Shown: one piece after another, positions 1 through 5,448 of the stretch
Layout: the number at the start of each line of letters is the position of its first letter
How positions within the stretch are numbered: the first letter of the stretch is position 1
Source of the DNA: Rhodobacterales bacterium CG2_30_65_12
Lineage (GTDB): Bacteria; Pseudomonadota; Alphaproteobacteria; Rhodobacterales; Rhodobacteraceae
Assembly (NCBI GenBank): GCA_001873585.1
Contig: MNZL01000053.1
Coordinates: 1-8,790 of the forward strand
DNA: 8,790 nt
Direction of reading: 5' to 3'
Notes under the pieces: generated by a model
Told to the model about the DNA's origin: nothing
Seen by the model: the letters and a program-made list of their open reading frames with translations, nothing else
The model's database searches: none
Position numbers and translations under genes: made by a program

Positions 1-2
1 GC

Positions 3-290
3 GGCGCGGGGCGCTGGCGCGGTGGCGACGGGGCGGTGCGGCGGTTGAAATTTCTCGTGCCGGTGACGGTGACGACGCTCGCGCTGAGCCGAAAAATCCC
101 ACCATTCGGCATGGCAGGTGGCGGACCGGGCGCGCTGGGCGAGACCTTCGCCGAATGGCCTGATGGCCGCCGCGAACGGCTCTGCGGCAATGCCGAGGTG
201 GCGCTGCCGGCCGGTGGGATTTTCGAGATGCGCACCCCCGGCGGCGGCGGTTGGGGCGACCGCGCATTGGGGCAGGTGGAAAAGCGCTGA
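3..290 (+). CDS. Hydantoinase B / 5-oxoprolinase subunit family, C-terminal end (5' partial)
   Basis: Only the last 95 residues are present; the reading frame is open to the left edge, so the start lies outside the window. The family carries out ATP-dependent opening of cyclic amides such as hydantoins or 5-oxoproline, with HyuB as one of two cytoplasmic subunits, or as one half of a fused oxoprolinase. The visible part shows the family's typical C-terminal landmarks: GAGRWRGGDGAVRR at the very start, PPFGMAGGGPGALG in the middle (around 85-135 nt), and the closing TPGGGGWGD. The GTG at 36 is an internal valine codon rather than a start, because the conserved GAGRWRGG motif lies upstream of it in the same frame. 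The partner HyuA is not in the window, so the substrate cannot be decided. The gene converges on the lactate-dehydrogenase-like gene across a 237-bp gap. Confidence 0.85.
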   Translation, partial: GAGRWRGGDGAVRRLKFLVPVTVTTLALSRKIPPFGMAGGGPGALGETFAEWPDGRRERLCGNAEVALPAGGIFEMRTPGGGGWGDRALGQVEKR

Positions 291-527
291 GGGGGCGGGA
301 ACCCGCGATTGGGTAAATGGCCCGGGTTTGCAGCCGCCGCGATCAAACCCAGCCTGATCTTTGGTTCGTTTCTCGCCGCTCGGTGCAGAAAACATGTTCT
401 GACAACCAATTGGTCGTCTGGAGTCTCCACCGGAAAACCGGAAAACCGGTTATCGTAAGATACGCATTTCAAAACGTAATGCGGCCAGCTACGATCACCG
501 GTGCCGATGGTTGTTGCGGCAAGGGCC
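291..527. other. Convergent intergenic gap with several palindromes, no gene seen
   Basis: This stretch separates the hyuB-like 3' end from the lldD-like 3' end and is visibly less GC-rich than the genes. No convincing coding frame is seen. It holds an inverted repeat GGGTTTG (324-330)/CAAACCC (344-350), which could act as a weak terminator for hyuB although no clean T-tract follows. It also holds the palindrome ACCAATTGGT (405-414), a doubled CCGGAAAA unit (430-445) that forms the hairpin AACCGG-AAAA-CCGGTT (436-451), and CGCATT (463-468)/AATGCG (478-483). Convergent gaps usually need only terminators, so this density of symmetric sequence is more than expected. A small RNA is possible but no good promoter was found. 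Confidence 0.5.
436..451. repeat. Perfect hairpin AACCGG-AAAA-CCGGTT within a CCGGAAAA tandem
   Basis: Six-base arms, AACCGG at 436-441 and CCGGTT at 446-451, enclose an AAAA loop. The element overlaps two tandem copies of CCGGAAAA (430-437 and 438-445) plus a third CCGG. Read on the minus strand the loop becomes TTTT, downstream of the lldD-like gene. It is about 77 bp past that stop codon, so a terminator role is possible but unproven. Confidence 0.4.
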
Positions 528-1691
528 TCAGCCCCAGTCGCCCGAGAACCCGCGTGGCACGTGCAGGATGTCGCGGGTTACGTTGGCGATGTCGCGGTGT
601 CCGGTGAGGGCCATCGAGACGTCGAGCTCCTTGTGGATCACTTCGAGCACGCGGGTCACGCCCGCTTCACCCATCGCGCCGAGGCCGTAGATGTAGGCCC
701 GTCCGATCCAGGCTCCCTTGGCCCCCAGCGCCACCGCCTTCAGCACGTCTTGACCGGAGCGAATGCCGCTGTCGATATGCACTTCCACTTGATCGCCAAC
801 CGCTTGCACGATCGGCTCGAGCGCCCGGATCGACGAGAGCGCGCCGTCGAGCTGGCGGCCACCGTGGTTGGAAACCACGATTGCGTCCGCGCCCACCTTG
901 GCGGCCATCGCCGCGTCTTCGGCGTCCATGATCCCCTTGAGGATCAGCTTGCCGCCCCACATGTCGCGGATGGCCTCGATCTTGCCCCAGTCGAGCTTTG
1001 GGTCGAACTGCTCGGCAGTCCAGGCCATCAGGTTGGCGGGGTCCGATACGCCTTCGGCATGGCCGACGATATTGCCGAACTGACGCCGCTTCGTGCCCAG
1101 CATCCCCAACCCCCAACGCCACTTGGTGGCAAGATTGATCATGTTGGCGAGCGTGGGCTTGGGCGGGGCGGAGAGGCCGTTCTTGATGTCCTTGTGGCGC
1201 TGGCCGATGATCTGCAAATCGAGCGTGATCACCAGCGCCGAGACGCCCGCCGCCTTCGCCCGCTCGATGATCCGACGCAGGAAATCCTGGTCGCGCATCA
1301 CATAGAGCTGAAACCAGAATGGCTTGGTGGTATGCTCCGCCACGTCTTCGATCGAGCAGATCGACATCGTCGTGAGGGTAAAGGGCACGCCGAATTTTTC
1401 CGCGGCGCGGGCGGCCTTGATCTCGCCGTCGGCGTGTTGCATGCCCGTAAGCCCGACCGGCGCAAGCGCCACCGGCATTGCCACTTTCTGGCCCACCAGC
1501 GTGGTCTCGGTGGTGCGGTCCGACATGTCGACGGCAACGCGCTGGCGAAACATGATCTCGGCGAAGTCGGACGTGTTCGCGTGGAAGGTCTGCTCGGTCC
1601 AGCTACCCGTTTCGCAATAGTCATAAAACATCTTCGGCACGCGGCGGCGGTAGAGGCGGTGCAGATCTTCAATATTTGTGATCACGGGCAT
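528..1691 (-). CDS. lldD: FMN-dependent alpha-hydroxy-acid dehydrogenase, L-lactate dehydrogenase type
   Basis: The 387-residue product matches the FMN-dependent (S)-2-hydroxy-acid dehydrogenase family along its length; E. coli LldD is 396 aa. Family members oxidise L-lactate or related 2-hydroxy acids to 2-oxo acids and pass electrons to the quinone pool or cytochrome c at the inner membrane. Recognisable parts are MPVALAPVGLTGM (72-84), WFQLYVMRD (126-134) in the FMN pocket, LKGIMD with Lys252, SNHGGRQLDG with the catalytic base His276 and substrate-binding Arg279, DSGIR (307-311), and IGRAYIYG (329-336) at the FMN phosphate. The ATG at 1691 is chosen because GAGGAAG lies about 7-8 bases upstream. 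A longer frame reaching 1925 would overlap the transporter gene on the other strand and adds nothing conserved. The precise substrate (lactate, glycolate or mandelate type) cannot be fixed from sequence alone. It is divergent from the ZIP gene. Confidence 0.9.
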   Translation of the reverse strand: MPVITNIEDLHRLYRRRVPKMFYDYCETGSWTEQTFHANTSDFAEIMFRQRVAVDMSDRTTETTLVGQKVAMPVALAPVGLTGMQHADGEIKAARAAEKFGVPFTLTTMSICSIEDVAEHTTKPFWFQLYVMRDQDFLRRIIERAKAAGVSALVITLDLQIIGQRHKDIKNGLSAPPKPTLANMINLATKWRWGLGMLGTKRRQFGNIVGHAEGVSDPANLMAWTAEQFDPKLDWGKIEAIRDMWGGKLILKGIMDAEDAAMAAKVGADAIVVSNHGGRQLDGALSSIRALEPIVQAVGDQVEVHIDSGIRSGQDVLKAVALGAKGAWIGRAYIYGLGAMGEAGVTRVLEVIHKELDVSMALTGHRDIANVTRDILHVPRGFSGDWG

Positions 1692-1738
1692 GGGCGGCTT
1701 CCTCGTTTTGTTGGTTGTGCCAAGGGCTGCGCGGCTCT

Positions 1739-1758
1739 GCAAGCGAAACGACGCTTGC
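1739..1758. promoter_or_regulatory. Inverted repeat in the lldD/ZIP divergent promoter region
   Basis: GCAAGCG (1739-1745) and CGCTTGC (1752-1758) form a perfect 7-bp inverted repeat with a 6-base centre, sitting near the middle of the 118-bp gap between two divergent starts (1691 and 1810). A 20-bp dyad centred there is the usual place for an operator serving one or both genes. It does not resemble the Zur or Fur box as I know them. No strong -35/-10 pair was identified for either gene. Confidence 0.4.
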
Positions 1759-1809
1759 GGCGGTGTGGCAAATGCACGAGGGTCGGCGCAAACTGAAGAA
1801 GGCAAGCGG

Positions 1810-2586
1810 ATGTCACCGATCCTGATGGGTACGCTTGGCGGTCTGGTGGCCGCCATCGCCACCACCGCCGGCGCGCTGCCGGCGATGTTTGGCAAAAAGA
1901 TGAGCCAGCGGATGACCGACACCACCTTGGGCTTCGCCGCCGGGGTGATGCTCTCGGCCTCCTACTTTTCGCTGATCCTGCCGGGGCTCGCCGTGGCCGA
2001 GGAGATTTATGGCTCGGTTCTTGCCGCCGCGCTGGTGGCCGGGGTTGGGATCGCGCTCGGGGCGTTCTTCGTCTGGCTGCTCGACAAGATGCTGCCGCAC
2101 GAGCATTTCAAGACTGGCCGCGAGGGTGCCGAAGCGGGCCATATCGCGCGGATCTGGCTGTTCGTGATCGCCATCACCATCCACAACATTCCCGAGGGCC
2201 TCTCGATCGGTGTGGCCTTTGGCGGCGGCAACACGACCAACGGCTTCACGGTGATGACCGGCATTTCCCTGCAGGACATTCCCGAAGGGCTCGCCGTGGC
2301 GGTCTCGCTGATCGGGCTGGGCTACTCGCGCTTCAAGGCCTTCCTCGTGACGGCGGCGACGGGGCTGGTCGAGGCACTTGGCGGTTTCCTCGGCGCATCG
2401 GCGGTCACACTCTCGAACCAACTCTTGCCTTGGGGCCTCACCTTTGCCGCCGGGGCGATGCTTTACATCATCTCCCACGAGATCGTGCCGGAAACCCACC
2501 GCAACGGCCATCAGGACCGTGCCACGACGGGCCTCATTTTTGGCCTCATCCTGATGATGGTGCTCGACGTGGTGCTTGCGGCCTGA
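1810..2586 (+). CDS. ZIP-family divalent metal transporter, BbZIP/GufA-like
   Basis: This 258-residue inner-membrane protein has about eight hydrophobic segments (roughly 3-25, 38-62, 68-92, 113-137, 146-170, 175-199, 205-223, 238-257) and a His/Glu-containing loop at 97-111. ZIP proteins move Zn2+, Fe2+ or Mn2+ into the cytoplasm. The metal-binding segments are HNIPEG (125-130) and QDIPEG (155-160), with Glu188 in VEALGG and His223-Glu224 in SHE. The spacing of these residues equals that of the structurally known Bordetella BbZIP site (His177, Asn178, Glu181, Gln207, Asp208, Glu211, Glu240), as far as I recall that numbering. This points to the BbZIP/GufA branch rather than ZupT, which has HN in both motifs. 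The ATG at 1810 has GAAGAAGG about 7 bases upstream. The open frame extends back to 1678 but would run into the divergent gene's start. The gene converges on trpA. Confidence 0.88.
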   Translation: MSPILMGTLGGLVAAIATTAGALPAMFGKKMSQRMTDTTLGFAAGVMLSASYFSLILPGLAVAEEIYGSVLAAALVAGVGIALGAFFVWLLDKMLPHEHFKTGREGAEAGHIARIWLFVIAITIHNIPEGLSIGVAFGGGNTTNGFTVMTGISLQDIPEGLAVAVSLIGLGYSRFKAFLVTAATGLVEALGGFLGASAVTLSNQLLPWGLTFAAGAMLYIISHEIVPETHRNGHQDRATTGLIFGLILMMVLDVVLAA

Positions 2587-2600
2587 GCCGGCCCCGGTTT

Positions 2601-2649
2601 CATCTTTCCGGAAATATCCCACGGGGGTCCGGGGGTGTGAAACCCCCGG
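2601..2649 (-). repeat. Hairpin repeat, copy A (3' of trpA), with TATTT tail
   Basis: Read on the minus strand this is the stem CCGGGGG, a 7-base loop, the stem CCCCCGG (plus-strand arms 2629-2635 and 2643-2649), then ACCCCCG, TGGGATATTT and a purine-rich tail. It begins three bases after the trpA stop codon and so may end trpA transcription, although the tract after the stem is C-rich rather than T-rich. Copy B at 3531-3577 shares the stem and the following ACCCCCG-N-GG-TATTT pattern in the opposite orientation. Confidence 0.6.
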
Positions 2650-2652
2650 CTG

Positions 2653-3444
2653 TCAGGCCCGATGTGTGCCGTCAGCCAGGCTTTTGACGAAGGCCAGCAC
2701 CTCGGCCGGGCTCTCGCCCGTGCCAATCCGCGCGACGATGGCCGAGCCGACGACGGTGCCGTCGGCGACCCCGGCGATCGCTTGCGCCGTTTCGGGCGTC
2801 TTGACGCCGAAGCCGACGATTACAGGAAGATCGGTGTGCGCCTTGATCCGCGCCACCTCCGGTGCAACGTCGCTGGCCTGCGCTTCGGCCGCGCCGGTGA
2901 TGCCAGTGATCGAGACGTAATAGACAAAGCCGGAGGTGTTGGTGAGCACCTTTGGCAGGCGTTTGTCGTCGGTGGTCGGGGTGGCGAGGCGAATGAAATT
3001 GAGCCCCGCTTTCTGCGCCGGAATGCACAGCTCGTCGTCTTCCTCCGGAGGTAAATCAACCACGATCAGCCCGTCGACACCGGCCGCCTTCGCATCAACA
3101 AGGAAGCGGTCGACCCCCCGGCTGTAGATCGGGTTGTAATAGCCCATCAGCACGATTGGCGTGGTGTCGTCGCCCTTACGGAAGGCGGTGGCCATGTCGA
3201 GCGTTTTTTGCAGGGTCTGGCCGGATTGAAGCGCCCGCTGACCGGCGTGCTGGATCGTTGGCCCGTCCGCCATCGGGTCGGTGAAGGGAATGCCAAGCTC
3301 GATCACGTCGACGCCCGCGGCGGGGAGCCCTTTCAGCACCTCCATCGAGGTGGCCTGGTCGGGATCGCCGGCCATGATGTAGGCGACGAAGGCCTTGCGG
3401 TTCGCGGCCTTGAGCGCGGCGAATTTGGCGTCGATACGGGTCAT
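2653..3444 (-). CDS. trpA: Tryptophan synthase alpha subunit
   Basis: TrpA cleaves indole-3-glycerol phosphate to indole and glyceraldehyde-3-phosphate; indole is channelled to TrpB in the cytoplasmic alpha2-beta2 complex for the last step of tryptophan synthesis. The 263-residue length is normal. The signature ELGIPFTDPMADGPTIQ (49-65) places the catalytic residues at Glu49 and Asp60, the same numbers as in the enteric enzyme. GFGVKTPE (211-218) and GSAIV (233-237) form the phosphate pocket, and the flexible loop region SITGITGA (178-185) is intact. The ATG at 3444 is preceded by AAGGGAAAG with good spacing; an upstream in-frame ATG at 3501 adds a non-conserved arginine-rich leader. trpB is not adjacent: the neighbours are a ZIP gene (convergent) and ychF (divergent), so trpA appears to be transcribed alone here. 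Confidence 0.97.
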   Translation of the reverse strand: MTRIDAKFAALKAANRKAFVAYIMAGDPDQATSMEVLKGLPAAGVDVIELGIPFTDPMADGPTIQHAGQRALQSGQTLQKTLDMATAFRKGDDTTPIVLMGYYNPIYSRGVDRFLVDAKAAGVDGLIVVDLPPEEDDELCIPAQKAGLNFIRLATPTTDDKRLPKVLTNTSGFVYYVSITGITGAAEAQASDVAPEVARIKAHTDLPVIVGFGVKTPETAQAIAGVADGTVVGSAIVARIGTGESPAEVLAFVKSLADGTHRA

Positions 3445-3466
3445 GGTGCTTTCCCTTGCGTCGGTC

Positions 3467-3511
3467 TCAAGCGGTTTGCGACAGCGACGCGGGAAAATCA
3501 AGCGGTGTGCG
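3467..3511 (-). promoter_or_regulatory. Two 14-bp direct repeats at 31-bp spacing upstream of trpA
   Basis: On the plus strand TCAAGCGGTTTGCG (3467-3480) and TCAAGCGGTGTGCG (3498-3511) differ at one base. On the trpA strand they read CGCAMACCGCTTGA. They lie 23-67 bases upstream of the trpA ATG, and the 31-bp period is close to three helical turns, which would place both copies on the same face of the DNA. Each copy contains TTGA, which could contribute to a -35 element. The role is unknown; tandem operator half-sites are the simplest reading. Confidence 0.4.
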
Positions 3512-3530
3512 CGGCGTGGTGGGCACGGGA

Positions 3531-3577
3531 CCGGGGGCCAGCCCCCGGACCCCCGAGGTATTTGTCGACCAAAGAAG
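3531..3577 (+). repeat. Hairpin repeat, copy B (between trpA and ychF), with TATTT tail
   Basis: A perfect stem CCGGGGG (3531-3537)/CCCCCGG (3542-3548) with a CCAG loop is followed by ACCCCCGAGGTATTT and then GTCGACCAAAGAAG. The stem and the next 15 or so bases match copy A at 2601-2649, which lies on the other strand. It sits upstream of the ychF promoter, so it is not at a gene 3' end on its own strand. This argues that it is a dispersed repeat rather than a dedicated terminator. Confidence 0.6.
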
Positions 3578-3588
3578 TTGGCGGCTTG

Positions 3589-3617
3589 TTGCTAAGGCAA
3601 TCCATTCCGCCTAGAAC
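3589..3617 (+). promoter_or_regulatory. Probable ychF promoter (TTGCTA-N17-TAGAAC)
   Basis: TTGCTA at 3589-3594, a 17-base spacer and TAGAAC at 3612-3617 fit a housekeeping sigma promoter. The -10 context CGCCTAGA-ACGCG closely matches that of the tRNA-Ala promoter (CGCCTAGACACGCG) later in the window. The predicted start near 3624 leaves a leader of about 20 bases that carries the ychF ribosome site. Confidence 0.55.
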
Positions 3618-3644
3618 GCGCCGAACCTTTGCAAGGAGAGCGAG

Positions 3645-4742
3645 ATGGGCTTCAAGGTCGGGATTGTCGGGCTGCCGAATGTGGGCAAGTCTACCCTGTT
3701 CAACGCGCTGACCCGCACGGCGGCGGCGCAGGCTGCGAACTTCCCGTTCTGCACCATCGAGCCCAACGTGGGCGAGGTGGCGATGCCCGATCCGCGCCTC
3801 GAAACGCTGGCCAAGGTCGCCGGCTCGAGGGAGACCATCCCGACGCGGATGACCTTTGTCGATATCGCCGGGCTGGTGAAGGGGGCCTCGAAGGGCGAGG
3901 GGCTCGGCAACCAGTTTCTTGCCAACATCCGCGAAACCGACGCGATCGCCCATGTGCTGCGCTGCTTCGAGGATGGCGACGTGACCCATGTCGACGGCCG
4001 GGTCGATCCGGTGGCCGATGCCGAGGTGATCGAGACCGAACTGATGATCTCCGACATGGAGAGCATCGAGAAGCGGCTCCAGAACCTCGTGCGCAAGGTG
4101 CGCGGCGGCGACAAGGAGGCGATCCAGCAGGAGCGGCTTCTGAAGGCGGCACTGGCGGCGCTGGAGGTGGGCCGGCCCGCGCGCAGTATCGCGGTGGCCG
4201 AGGAAGACCTCAAGGCCTGGCGCGGGCTGCAGCTTATCACCACCAAGAAGGTGCTCTACGTTTGCAACGTCGGCGAGGAAGACGCCGCCAAAGGCAACGC
4301 CTTTTCCGCCGCCGTCGAGAAGATGGCCGAAGAGCAAGGCGCGGGCGTGGTGGTGATCTCGGCCCGGATCGAGGAGGAAATCAGCCAGCTCGATGCCGAG
4401 GAGCAAGCGGTGTTTCTTCAGGAATTGGGTCTGCATGAGGCCGGGCTCGATCGCCTGATCAAGGCGGGCTACAAACTCCTGCATCTGGAAACCTTCTTTA
4501 CCGTCGGTCCGAAAGAAGCCCGCGCCTGGACGATCCGCGAGGGCACACGGGCGCCGCAGGCGGCGGGGGTGATCCATGGCGACTTTGAAAAGGGCTTCAT
4601 CCGCGCCGAAACCATCGCCTTTGACGACTTTGTCGCCTGTGGCGGCGAGCAGGCGGCGAAGGAGGCGGGCAAGATGCGCGCCGAAGGCAAGGCCTACACG
4701 GTTCAGGATGGCGACGTGCTGCACTTTCTGCACTCGAACTGA
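3645..4742 (+). CDS. ychF: Redox-regulated ATPase YchF (Obg-family, TGS domain)
   Basis: YchF/OLA1 is a conserved cytoplasmic P-loop ATPase of the Obg group linked to ribosome binding and stress responses. The 365-residue length equals the usual size. The P-loop GLPNVGKST (9-17) and DIAGL (73-77, switch II) are clear. The base-recognition motif is NVGE (208-211), the NxxE form that gives YchF its ATP rather than GTP preference. A helical middle region (about 125-200) and a C-terminal TGS domain (about 280-365, with FFTVGPKEARAWTI and AETIAFDDFV) complete the family layout. The start has AGGAGA six bases upstream and a good promoter at 3589-3617. The gene ends only 14 bp from the convergent gntR stop. 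pth and rplY, often beside ychF in other bacteria, are not present here. Confidence 0.97.
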   Translation: MGFKVGIVGLPNVGKSTLFNALTRTAAAQAANFPFCTIEPNVGEVAMPDPRLETLAKVAGSRETIPTRMTFVDIAGLVKGASKGEGLGNQFLANIRETDAIAHVLRCFEDGDVTHVDGRVDPVADAEVIETELMISDMESIEKRLQNLVRKVRGGDKEAIQQERLLKAALAALEVGRPARSIAVAEEDLKAWRGLQLITTKKVLYVCNVGEEDAAKGNAFSAAVEKMAEEQGAGVVVISARIEEEISQLDAEEQAVFLQELGLHEAGLDRLIKAGYKLLHLETFFTVGPKEARAWTIREGTRAPQAAGVIHGDFEKGFIRAETIAFDDFVACGGEQAAKEAGKMRAEGKAYTVQDGDVLHFLHSN

Positions 4743-4756
4743 GTGCCGCGCCGGGA

Positions 4757-5413
4757 TCAGCTTGCCAGCATTTTCAGCCCTTGCGTGACGTCGGTGCGCA
4801 CCGCGAGGCGCAGGCCGGGCTCGTCGCCGGCGGCCAGCGAAGCCAGGATCATCCGGTGGTGCCTTTGCAGATCGGTGCGGGTGCGCGCCATGTAAAGCGC
4901 ACGCATGGTTGGCCCAAGCTGGAGCCAGACCGTTTCGACCAGCGCCAGCATCGCCGGGGCCTGAGCGCGAAGATAGATCGTGCGATGAAATTCGAGGTTG
5001 GTGCGGATGTAGCCGGCAATGTCCTGCTTGGCGACGTGCTCGCCGATCCGGCCGTTGATTGCCCGCAGCCGGTCGATCAGCGCCATGTGGGCGCGGGGCA
5101 GGGCGCGCGAGGCAAGTTCTGGCTCAAGCAGGGCGCGCAATGCGGCGAGTTCCTCGATCCGCTCCGGCCCGAGATTGGGCGTGGTGATCCGGCCTGAGGC
5201 CGAGAGTGTGAGCGCCCCTTCGGCGGCAAGCCTGCGCACCGCTTCGCGCGCGGGCGTCATCGACACGCCGAATTCCGTGCCGATGCCCCGGATCGTCAGC
5301 GAAAGGCCGGGATCGACCTCGCCAAACATGATCCGGCCTCGCAGGGTGCGGTAAACCCGTTCATGCGCGGCAAGTCCGGCCTCGGCGCCGGCGGGGAGGG
5401 TGGTGGCGATCAT
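4757..5413 (-). CDS. GntR-family transcriptional regulator, FCD (FadR C-terminal) subfamily
   Basis: A 218-residue DNA-binding regulator. The winged helix-turn-helix covers about 15-80 (VYRTLRGRIMFGEVDPG, then IGTEFGVSMTPAREAVRRLAAEGAL, the classic GntR recognition segment). The all-helical FCD ligand domain spans about 85-215. In FCD proteins an Asp and three His usually hold a metal and shape the effector pocket. Here His143 (NLEFH) and His186 (HHRMIL) are visible, but the Asp position looks like Asn139 and the third His position like Asp208, so the pocket may be altered. FCD regulators often sense small organic acids; the effector here is unknown. The ATG at 5413 is chosen because family similarity begins just after it. 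No ribosome site precedes it, and a promoter (5420-5448) would start transcription at that ATG. It lies 31 bp after the YgjP-like gene. Confidence 0.87.
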   Translation of the reverse strand: MIATTLPAGAEAGLAAHERVYRTLRGRIMFGEVDPGLSLTIRGIGTEFGVSMTPAREAVRRLAAEGALTLSASGRITTPNLGPERIEELAALRALLEPELASRALPRAHMALIDRLRAINGRIGEHVAKQDIAGYIRTNLEFHRTIYLRAQAPAMLALVETVWLQLGPTMRALYMARTRTDLQRHHRMILASLAAGDEPGLRLAVRTDVTQGLKMLAS

Positions 5414-5419
5414 GCGATG

Positions 5420-5448
5420 ATTGTGATCACAAACTGCGCGGCGGTCAA
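5420..5448 (-). promoter_or_regulatory. Probable gntR promoter giving a leaderless mRNA
   Basis: On the minus strand TTGACC (5448-5443) is followed by exactly 17 bases and CACAAT (5425-5420), a fair -35/-10 pair. Transcription would begin about seven bases later, at the gntR ATG (5413), which lacks a Shine-Dalgarno sequence. The -35 contains the stop codon of the upstream YgjP-like gene. Confidence 0.45.
5421..5432. promoter_or_regulatory. Perfect 12-bp palindrome TTGTGATCACAA, likely GntR operator
   Basis: The palindrome is perfect and fits the TTGT-N4-ACAA shape typical of operators bound by FCD/VanR-type GntR proteins. It overlaps the proposed -10 element and ends eight bases from the gntR start, an ideal position for autorepression. 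Confidence 0.6.

Noticed and set aside
501..1796. 431-residue open frame on the plus strand opposite the lldD-like gene
   Set aside because: It is an antisense shadow of a well-conserved gene in GC-rich DNA; its His/Arg/Asp-rich composition matches no family and it has no ribosome site.
1692..1925. N-terminal extension of the lldD-like protein to 1925
   Set aside because: It would overlap the start of the ZIP gene on the other strand, has no family similarity, and the ATG at 1691 has a good ribosome site.
2601..3577. trpA as the cargo of a mobile unit bounded by inverted repeats
   Set aside because: There is no transposase, no target duplication, imperfect repeats, and trpA is of normal length and composition. 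The repeats are more likely independent dispersed elements.
3498..4733. 411-residue minus-strand open frame opposite ychF
   Set aside because: ychF is unmistakable on the plus strand; the antisense frame is low-complexity and extends across the hairpin repeat.
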